IMG/VR virus record: IMGVR_UViG_3300032223_001584
Location: 1-25,725 of that record
Direction: 5' to 3' (one strand)
DNA length: 25,725 bases
DNA from: a virus
Notes under the pieces: model-generated
Seen by the model: the letters and a program-made list of their open reading frames with translations, nothing else
Databases searched by the model: none
Told to the model about the DNA's origin: nothing
Made by a program: the position numbers and the translations under genes
Shown: positions 1-4,200 of the stretch, piece by piece
Layout: each line of letters starts with the position of its first letter
How positions within the stretch are numbered: the first letter of the stretch is position 1

Positions 1-121
1 CTTGGTAGTGAGGGCCGGGAACGTCTGACGGCAGCAGGTCGCAGGAGATGGCGTCGTGGCCGCGACGGCGGAACGCATCGCGGACCGTGCCGCTGTATTC
101 GCAGGCTATCAGAATCTTCAT
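1..121 (-). CDS. Phage methyltransferase-like protein, N-terminal fragment
   Basis: Only the first 40 codons are present; the gene runs off the left edge. The visible protein starts MKILIACEYSGTVRDAF and continues with RGHDAISCDLLPSDVPGPH. From general knowledge, this opening is typical of a widespread phage family often annotated as DNA cytosine methyltransferase-like: a first beta strand, an S-G turn that would correspond to the SAM-binding loop, then an acidic second strand (SCDLLPSD). No catalytic motif lies inside the window, so activity is inferred. The ATG at 119-121 is the only sensible start, and no clear Shine-Dalgarno precedes it. It lies downstream of the 383-862 gene on the same strand, behind a possible attenuator at 161-205. 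Confidence 0.62.
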   Translation of the reverse strand, partial: MKILIACEYSGTVRDAFRRRGHDAISCDLLPSDVPGPHYQ

Positions 122-160
122 GTGCCGTAGGTCTATCCCCGCCGGTGGAGTCCCGTCCAG

Positions 161-205
161 AAAAAAGCAGGGGGTACCCCTCTGAGGTGATGGGGGCCTC
201 AGGGG
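161..205 (-). terminator. Possible attenuator: competing GC-rich stems ending in a T-run
   Basis: On the minus strand, CCCCTGAGG (205-197) can pair with CCTCAGAGGGG (187-177) with a two-base bulge. Alternatively AGGGG (181-177) can pair with CCCCT (173-169), followed by GC and six T residues (166-161). The two foldings are mutually exclusive, as in a terminator/antiterminator pair. It sits 40 bases before the methyltransferase-like start. The T-terminated stem is only 5 bp, so this is tentative. Confidence 0.28.
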
Positions 206-288
206 TGTAGGGCGCCCCAAGGGCGACTGTGGAGGGACCTCGACTTTCACTTCTTAGAGCGCCGCGGCTGGGGGTGATCGGGGCCCGG

Positions 289-336
289 CCACTACAGGTT
301 GTGGTTTACCTGACCTGGCACCACTACAAGTTGTGG
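289..336. promoter_or_regulatory. Two operator-like dyads 32 bp apart
   Basis: CCACTACAGGTTGTGG (289-304) and CCACTACAAGTTGTGG (321-336) differ at one base. Each is an imperfect palindrome (CCAC..GTGG ends with inner AC/GT pairs). Their start-to-start distance is 32 bp, three helical turns, which would place two dimers on one DNA face. The rest of 122-382 holds no convincing gene; it is the spacer between the methyltransferase-like gene and the 383-862 gene. Confidence 0.4.
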
Positions 337-382
337 TGTCCGGTCCGATCCAACCACTCCATATGACGTGTGTTGTATTGAC

Positions 383-862
383 CTATGTGGAAGTCTCTGG
401 CGTTGTTGCGCTTACATTAGCAGGCTGCACAGCCTCCGCTGCTACCTCGATCACCGGACCTGACGGCGCCATCAACCCCTGGCGCTGAGCATCGGCGAGC
501 GCGCGCGCGGTTCGCGCCTCGAGCTGTGCATCCGTCAACTCCGTCAGCGCCGCTAGCAGTGGCGAGCCATCCGCGTTGGCGAGTTTGGTTGGCAATAGTT
601 TGGAGAGCAGCGCGCAGAACGTGCGCGGGTCGGTGCGTCCGACGTGTTCGAGATACGAGGCGCCGCCGAGTTTATCGAAGGCGCGCTCCACCGCCTCGCG
701 AACCGATACGGTGAGAGCGTTAGGCGTGCCTTTGGCTCTGCCGATAGTGCGCTCTCCGGCCTTGAATGCGTGCTCCTTTAGTGCTGCGGGAATCATCCGC
801 CTATCATCCGCCTTTTCTAGGCGATCTTCACCAATTTTTTTTCCTGCGTAAAATCCTAGCAC
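383..862 (-). CDS. Phage protein with KGTPN motif, possibly terminase small subunit-like
   Basis: I choose the GTG at 862 (159 residues) because a near-perfect Shine-Dalgarno, GGAGGTGAT, sits 7 bases before it; the in-frame ATG at 796 has nothing comparable. The protein has a basic N-terminus, then GRAKGTPNALT at about residues 40-50, a helical stretch with SYLEHVGRTDPRTFCALL, the motif SKLLPTKL, and a variable Ala/Thr-rich tail. From memory, KGxPN followed by helices and a KLLP element is common in small phage DNA-binding proteins, some annotated as terminase small subunits or DUF5681-like. No large terminase subunit is next to it, so packaging is only a guess. It is transcribed away from the plus-strand island across a shared regulatory region. 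Confidence 0.65.
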   Translation of the reverse strand: MLGFYAGKKIGEDRLEKADDRRMIPAALKEHAFKAGERTIGRAKGTPNALTVSVREAVERAFDKLGGASYLEHVGRTDPRTFCALLSKLLPTKLANADGSPLLAALTELTDAQLEARTARALADAQRQGLMAPSGPVIEVAAEAVQPANVSATTPETST

Positions 863-943
863 GCAATCACCTCCACCCTGTACGCAAAAAAAGCGTACGA
901 TTTTTATTGCGTCCACTCTGTGCTGTGCGTAGTTTGTACGCAC
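845..943. promoter_or_regulatory. Operator array of TGCGT(A) half-sites between divergent genes
   Basis: Half-sites TGCGT or TGCGTA, or their close relative GCGTAC, occur in both orientations at 845-850, 861-865, 881-886, 893-898, 908-912, 926-931 and 937-942. They form two perfect dyads: GTACGC-N7-GCGTAC (880-898) and GTGCGTA-N5-TACGCAC (925-943). The array overlaps the Shine-Dalgarno and start of the leftward gene and lies just upstream of the rightward one, so one repressor could control both directions. The cognate protein is not evident; the HTH protein at 12237-12560 is one candidate. Confidence 0.5.
907..935 (+). promoter_or_regulatory. Weak candidate promoter for the plus-strand small-gene operon
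   Basis: TTGCGT (907-912) and TAGTTT (930-935) are 17 bp apart, matching sigma70 spacing, but the -10 matches consensus at only three positions. The -10 lies inside the dyad at 925-943, which would suit repression by occlusion. This rests on spacing and context only. Confidence 0.28.
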
Positions 944-971
944 TCCAAACGGAGCAACCCTACACAAAAAA

Positions 972-1313
972 ATGAAAACCACCCTGTCCACCTCCCAAGC
1001 CGCTAACCTACTTAAAGCCGATACAAACGCTAGCTGGTCGCGTTCTGGTGCCTATGCTCTCGTTGAGTATCTCGAACAACTCGAAGAAGATATTGGCTCC
1101 GATATTGAGTTCGATATTGTCGCAATCCGTTGCTACTATTCAGAGTTTGGATCAGCCGTACAGGCCGCTGTTGCTCAAGGATTTGAGCCCAACCCCAACT
1201 TGGGACAAGAGCCACAGAGCCAAGAGGATAAAGAAGCCGATGCTCTCGCTTGGCTACAGGATCACACTCAGGTGATTGAATTTGATGGCGGCATCATTAT
1301 TGCCAACTTCTAA
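972..1313 (+). CDS. Conserved small phage protein of unknown function
   Basis: A 113-residue acidic protein. It contains GAYALVEYLEQLEEDIG (about residues 26-42), EFDIVAIRCYYSEF (46-59), and a C-terminal ALAWLQDHTQVIEF followed by DGGIIIANF. I recognise this arrangement from many phage early regions (a helix, an EFD-V-A-I-RC strand and a closing DGG strand), but I know no assigned function. There are no membrane segments and no catalytic motif. The start follows an A-rich tract (ACAAAAAAATG type) with no Shine-Dalgarno, as in the other genes of this island. It is the first gene after the divergent operator array and probably leads the transcript that ends at the terminator near 2111-2143. Confidence 0.8.
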   Translation: MKTTLSTSQAANLLKADTNASWSRSGAYALVEYLEQLEEDIGSDIEFDIVAIRCYYSEFGSAVQAAVAQGFEPNPNLGQEPQSQEDKEADALAWLQDHTQVIEFDGGIIIANF

Positions 1314-1351
1314 CCCCCTCACCCCGTACAACCTACAACCAAAAACACAAA

Positions 1352-1579
1352 ATGAACCTAAAATCCATTCTCGAGTTCCTCCTGGCATTCGATCCTAATT
1401 CACAAATCATTGAAAACGCCTGTCTATGTGAGTTTTCCGCTGAGGACAACACGCCCACAATCCATCTCACGCTGTGGAGAGGACATAATCTCTCAGACAT
1501 TCCAGACACCGGACTAGAGGTTGCGTGTGAGGGATTTAACGATATCGGTAGAACCTACGGCCTCCAATCCAAAAACTAA
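1352..1579 (+). CDS. Hypothetical small phage protein (75 aa)
   Basis: I do not recognise this protein. It begins MNLKSILEFLLAFDPNSQII, an amphipathic helix followed by a DPNSQ turn like those in small phage proteins that begin with a LL..D.N..V element. It continues with an acidic middle and ends GFNDIGRTYGLQSKN. There is no transmembrane segment. It lies 38 bases after the preceding gene and 2 bases before the next, so it probably shares their transcript. The leader is A-rich (AACACAAAATG) without a Shine-Dalgarno. Operon position and sensible composition support it as real. Confidence 0.65.
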   Translation: MNLKSILEFLLAFDPNSQIIENACLCEFSAEDNTPTIHLTLWRGHNLSDIPDTGLEVACEGFNDIGRTYGLQSKN

Positions 1580-1581
1580 AA

Positions 1582-1716
1582 ATGATAGACATCTCCCTTC
1601 CCGAGATAGCCGCCTTTCGGCACAAACTCCACGTGTTCATGGCGTTGTGCCTCATGTTCGCGTTTCTGAGCGTGTACATCCCATTCATCATAGACAACCT
1701 AAAGCCTAGAAAGTAA
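1582..1716 (+). CDS. Small single-span membrane protein (44 aa)
   Basis: Translation from the ATG at 1582 gives a 44-residue protein starting MIDISLPEIAAFRHKLHVF and ending DNLKPRK. Residues about 18-37 (VFMALCLMFAFLSVYIPFII) form one hydrophobic span, flanked by basic RHK before and KPRK after. It starts 2 bases after the preceding stop and ends 2 bases before the next start, so the four genes from 972 to 1943 are tightly packed. The function is unknown; tiny membrane proteins of this sort are frequent in phage early operons. Confidence 0.62.
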   Translation: MIDISLPEIAAFRHKLHVFMALCLMFAFLSVYIPFIIDNLKPRK

Positions 1717-1718
1717 GA

Positions 1719-1943
1719 ATGAAGGCTATTATTAAAAGACCTATCGGCATTATGGTTGGCTCCGATGTTCGCAATCCTATCGGAGGCCACTTTGTGACAA
1801 TCCCCGTAGGAGAAACGATTTCTCTAGAAGAAAGCCGAAACCTTAGCTGTTCGGTTTGGATTACATGGCAAGGCCAGAGGGGCAAGATTGAATGTGGTCA
1901 GATCAGTAATCTTACACGTGACGGGAGGATTCAGCTTTTATGA
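1719..1943 (+). CDS. Hypothetical small beta-rich protein (74 aa)
   Basis: I do not recognise a family. The sequence alternates short hydrophobic strands (KAIIKRPIGIMVG, HFVTIPVGETISL, CSVWITWQGQ) with turns and ends GQISNLTRDGRIQLL, suggesting a small beta barrel. It has no membrane segment and no obvious metal site. Its stop overlaps the start of the next ORF in an ATGA arrangement at 1940-1943, a hallmark of translational coupling that supports both genes. Confidence 0.62.
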   Translation: MKAIIKRPIGIMVGSDVRNPIGGHFVTIPVGETISLEESRNLSCSVWITWQGQRGKIECGQISNLTRDGRIQLL

Positions 1944-2083
1944 GCGCGCGCCTCTACCGATCGGGCGGAGCTTGGGTAGTGCGAGCACTAGCCGTCCACA
2001 CCTTCGCAACCGCAAAAGAAGCGCGACGATGGGCCAAGGCAAACCGCCTTCGCTTGATTCGATCGGATCAATCGGACCGTTAA
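1940..2083 (+). CDS. Hypothetical small basic protein (47 aa)
   Basis: This 47-residue ORF starts in an ATGA overlap with the previous stop. It reads MSARLYRSGGAWVVRALAVH and then contains FATAKEARRWAKANRLRL. The FATAKEARRWAKA helix is an amphipathic basic segment, and the N-terminal half looks like two short beta strands. The fold and charge suggest a nucleic-acid contact, but no family is identified. It is the last gene before the terminator at 2111-2143, which supports it as the end of the operon. Confidence 0.55.
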   Translation: MSARLYRSGGAWVVRALAVHTFATAKEARRWAKANRLRLIRSDQSDR

Positions 2084-2110
2084 CCAAAACCAAACGCCAC
2101 GCCGAACAAG

Positions 2111-2143
2111 GGCGCACTCCTAACGGGGTGCGCCTTTCTTTTT
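2111..2143 (+). terminator. Rho-independent terminator of the first plus-strand operon
   Basis: GGCGCACTCC (2111-2120) pairs with GGGGTGCGCC (2125-2134), nine Watson-Crick pairs and one G-T, closing a TAAC tetraloop. It is followed by TTTCTTTTT. The stem lies 28 bases after the stop at 2083. Confidence 0.85.
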
Positions 2144-2147
2144 GATC

Positions 2148-2171
2148 AAAAGCGTCCTCAAAAGCGTCCCC
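2148..2171 (+). repeat. Tandem 12-bp repeat
   Basis: AAAAGCGTCCTC and AAAAGCGTCCCC stand head to tail directly after the terminator, differing at one base. The core resembles the GTGTCCTC repeats near 4000-4200 only partially, and no function is apparent. Confidence 0.5.
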
Positions 2172-2233
2172 AAGAAACGCCACCAAATAACCTTCATAAA
2201 AGCCCCCAAAAAGCCTCGCACCCCCTTCCCGCT

Positions 2234-2344
2234 ATGGCCTATGCCACCAAACTCCAGACCCTACTAGAACCCCGCCCCAAGCCACGGGAACCGCCGCCTC
2301 CAAAGAGACGCGACAACCCTAACCCTGACCCGCGACCGCCCTAG
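2234..2344 (+). CDS. Tentative proline-rich peptide (36 aa)
   Basis: An open frame from ATG 2234 to TAG 2342-2344 encodes MAYATKLQTLLEPRPKPREP followed by PPPKRR and a Pro/Asn/Asp-rich tail. Eleven of the 36 residues are proline, which partly reflects the strongly C- and A-rich composition here, so this may be chance. It lies between the terminator and the tandem hairpins and has no Shine-Dalgarno. Listed because no other gene explains 2172-2385. Confidence 0.3.
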   Translation: MAYATKLQTLLEPRPKPREPPPPKRRDNPNPDPRPP

Positions 2345-2386
2345 GGAATGCGCCCAAAACCGCACTCACCCTCTGTGGAAGAGTTC

Positions 2387-2519
2387 AAAACCAAAATCAA
2401 TAAAACCAAAATCCAAAACCCATTTTACTCGGAAAATGGGGACCCAGATAAAAAGTTTGAAAACCAAAATTGCCTGAACTAAAACCCGAAACCCTTTTTG
2501 CTCGGAAAAAGGGGACCCA
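2387..2519 (+). repeat. Two tandem covarying hairpins in an A/C-rich leader
   Basis: Hairpin 1 is CCCATTTT (2419-2426), loop ACTCGG, AAAATGGG (2433-2440). Hairpin 2 is CCCTTTTT (2492-2499), loop GCTCGG, AAAAAGGG (2506-2513). Both stems are 8 bp and perfect. The fourth pair is A-T in one and T-A in the other, a compensatory change, while CTCGG in the loop and GACCCA immediately 3' are identical. The copies are 73 bp apart. AAAACCAAAAT recurs at 2387, 2402 and 2460. The pair lies directly upstream of the gene at 2552 and is most simply a structured RNA leader or processing element. Confidence 0.7.
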
Positions 2520-2551
2520 AAACCACAACCAGATACACCCAAACAGAAACT

Positions 2552-2920
2552 ATGAACTTCATTGCCAACTCTCACTTTCGGCGGCTGCGCCGCATCAAGC
2601 ACGACTACCGGTACGCGGCGGAGAGCCGCTCCCCTGCCGAGTGGATCAAGCAGATCAATACCTTGCCGGAGACGCATCGCGCTATTGTGGCGCGTGTGGT
2701 CTGGTGGGACTGGTTTGGAGAGCGGACTTTCTCAAACCGCGTTGCGGAGTTCGACCACTGGCTCTACGAGCCGTTGTGTCCAATTGCGAATGAGCCACCA
2801 CCGGAGGCCCTCATGAAATCGATTGTTTCTATCGGGTACCCGATGGAGATCGCGCAGCGCCGGTTCCGGCGCAAGTTCAATGATAGTTCCCTGCACCAGA
2901 TCAAGACTCCTAAAATCTAA
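2552..2920 (+). CDS. Hypothetical phage protein (122 aa)
   Basis: I start this at ATG 2552 because the upstream frame runs through the hairpin repeats. The protein opens MNFIANSHFRRLRRIKHDYR, strongly basic, then has AEWIKQINTLPETHRAIVAR, a Trp-rich VVWWDWFGERTF, and a second half ending GYPMEIAQRRFRRKF. Predicted to be helical and basic, it may bind nucleic acid, but I recognise no family and assign no function. It is followed 4 bases later by the membrane-protein gene at 2925. The tandem hairpins end 32 bases before its start, so it is the most likely target of any regulation by them. Confidence 0.65.
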   Translation: MNFIANSHFRRLRRIKHDYRYAAESRSPAEWIKQINTLPETHRAIVARVVWWDWFGERTFSNRVAEFDHWLYEPLCPIANEPPPEALMKSIVSIGYPMEIAQRRFRRKFNDSSLHQIKTPKI

Positions 2921-2924
2921 AACT

Positions 2925-3290
2925 ATGAGCACATCACGTTACGCTAATACAAATTATCAACACCGGCAGATCAAAGAACTTCAATCGGTCATCCCCGCAT
3001 GGGAGCCGCCGCTCTCGAGTCCCTCGATCCAGCACTCCCGCCCGGAGGCTGGAGATGTTGGGCTCGACACAATACGCATCCCGCTTGCAGCGGTGCAGAA
3101 CTACCGTAAAGCTTCGCTACGCGCCCGCTACGCGGCGCTGTTCGCGCTCGCGGCGGTGCTGCTTATGGCCGATGGCATTGCTCTTGTGACGTGGACCGAT
3201 AGCGTTGTGGAACATTACGTTTTTGCATGTCTCGCAATCTCAGCGGAGCTTCTCCTGATAGCCTGCGCTATTAGCTGCCGGAAGCTTTAG
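2925..3290 (+). CDS. Hypothetical two-span membrane protein (121 aa)
   Basis: ATG 2925 lies 4 bases after the previous stop. The first 65 residues are soluble and polar, including QHRQIKELQSVIPAWEPPL. Residues about 68-89 (RYAALFALAAVLLMADGIAL) and 97-117 (HYVFACLAISAELLLIACAI) are two hydrophobic spans joined by a short acidic loop, with basic residues just before the first. This resembles small inner-membrane phage proteins with a cytoplasmic N-terminal domain. No family is recognised. Its last 20 bases overlap the 3' end of rusA, which converges from the other strand. Confidence 0.6.
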   Translation: MSTSRYANTNYQHRQIKELQSVIPAWEPPLSSPSIQHSRPEAGDVGLDTIRIPLAAVQNYRKASLRARYAALFALAAVLLMADGIALVTWTDSVVEHYVFACLAISAELLLIACAISCRKL

Positions 3291-3828
3291 CCTCTTGTAG
3301 CCATTCTGGAGCGTCGTCGGGGGTATCCATGCTCGGCGGCGCGTCCAGACCTTCCCGCGGGGCTCCTGAGGCGTCTATCGACACCTCTACAACCGCGCCT
3401 TCACCACCAGGCCGACACCAGTACTTCCTAATCATACCGGCGGACACTCGGCAATCATCTCCCCCAAAGAGGCCAACCTTCGTTGCCTCATCTAGCACCA
3501 GCTTGTCCAGGTTGTCCCGGTCGGGTTTGTGCGTGTGCGGTTTTCCCCAGCGGTCGGAGACCTTGGTGGGAAAAAAGAACGTCACATCCACCCGCAAGGC
3601 TATCGCCTTATGCAGCAACCCCCCCGCAATCGCGTTTAAAGCCTCGCTAGCGGCCCTGCGGACCGCTCCCTGCCACGATGATACTGCTGGCGTGATATTG
3701 GAGATCACACGGCCCTGCACGAAGCGCGGACGCGGCTGGGATTTCGGCTCACCGCGCACGGTCAACCTAATTAGCAACTCTCCGGCGCCTGCGGCGCACT
3801 CCGCACTTAATTTTGATTGTGACTTCAT
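3271..3828 (-). CDS. rusA: RusA-family Holliday junction resolvase
   Basis: RusA enzymes are small metal-dependent endonucleases that cut Holliday junctions; phages use them to resolve recombination intermediates and branched DNA before packaging. This 185-residue protein has the hallmarks: GEPKSQPRPRF near residues 26-36, then KPDRDNLDKLVLDE (101-114) carrying the acidic pair D103/D105 and basic K109, and GGDDC (122-126) supplying the third acid. It is longer than Escherichia coli RusA (about 120 residues), with an extra acidic C-terminal tail rich in Pro and Asp (DAPPSMDTPDDAPEW). ATG 3828 begins about 30 residues before the core and has no clear Shine-Dalgarno. It lies beyond the putative origin from the primase-helicase gene and is the last minus-strand gene of the replication block. 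Confidence 0.93.
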   Translation of the reverse strand: MKSQSKLSAECAAGAGELLIRLTVRGEPKSQPRPRFVQGRVISNITPAVSSWQGAVRRAASEALNAIAGGLLHKAIALRVDVTFFFPTKVSDRWGKPHTHKPDRDNLDKLVLDEATKVGLFGGDDCRVSAGMIRKYWCRPGGEGAVVEVSIDASGAPREGLDAPPSMDTPDDAPEWLQEAKASGS

Positions 3829-3913
3829 AATACTTGTTTTCTGCGTATGCTTAATTTTTTACCAACTTTGAGCACTGCCGCAACTTAAGGAAGGAAGCGA
3901 AGCGTTCCACGGT

Positions 3914-3961
3914 CCTCATACGGATCCTAGCGTAAGCGGTAAAGGATCCGAATATATGAGG
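3914..3961. repeat. Long inverted repeat beside the putative origin
   Basis: CCTCATACGGATCC (3914-3927) is mirrored by GGATCCGAATATATGAGG (3944-3961); the arms match fully apart from four extra bases in the right arm and are separated by 16 bases. It lies 86 bp upstream of rusA and adjoins the hairpin at 3966-3995. Confidence 0.65.
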
Positions 3962-3965
3962 ATAC

Positions 3966-3995
3966 GGGGAACTAGGGGACTATTCCCTATTCCCC
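3966..3995. repeat. Strong hairpin with one bulge
   Basis: GGGGAA-C-TAGGG (3966-3977) pairs with CCCTATTCCCC (3985-3995): 11 bp with one bulged C and a 7-base loop. No T-run follows on either strand, so it is unlikely to be an intrinsic terminator. Its place between an inverted repeat and the GTGTCCTC array fits an origin structure. Confidence 0.65.
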
Positions 3996-4002
3996 TTATA
4001 TA

Positions 4003-4200
4003 GTCCTCGTGTCCTCAAATGAGTTAAATCGAGCATTTTCAACAACTTACGCGTGTCCTCGAGACCCCACAAAAAATGCAAAAAAGGACACGCACATTTT
4101 TTAAGCATTTTTACGTGTCCTCAAGCGTGTCCTCTGAGGACATCGAGACTCTATTTACTCTGTTGGACTACGGTGTCCCCGTGTCCTCAAACATGTCCTC
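4003..4200. other. Iteron-like GTGTCCTC array, candidate replication origin
   Basis: Exact GTGTCCTC occurs at 4009-4016, 4053-4060, 4115-4122, 4127-4134 and 4181-4188. One-mismatch copies are at 4173-4180 (GTGTCCCC), 4193-4200 (ATGTCCTC), and on the minus strand at 4136-4143 and 4084-4091. Many are preceded by AC or GC and followed by AA or GA. Some neighbours are 12 bp apart. The array extends into the last codons of the primase-helicase gene, the usual place for a phage or plasmid origin relative to its initiator. AT-rich tracts lie between copies. The gap 3829-4167 holds no gene. Confidence 0.6.

Noticed and set aside
2498-2551. N-terminal extension of the 2552 gene from TTG 2498
   Set aside because: It would translate through hairpin 2 and gives a low-complexity basic stretch; ATG 2552 is simpler.
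3329-3871. Plus-strand 180-codon ORF
   Set aside because: Antisense shadow of rusA; the minus frame has the complete RusA motif set.
3966-3995. Hairpin as an intrinsic terminator for the replication operon
   Set aside because: Neither strand has a T-run after the stem, and repeats around it fit an origin better.
4003-4200. Short direct repeats as a CRISPR array
   Set aside because: Repeats are 8 bp, irregularly spaced and in both orientations, with no spacers of even length and no cas genes other than a Cas4-like nuclease typical of phages.
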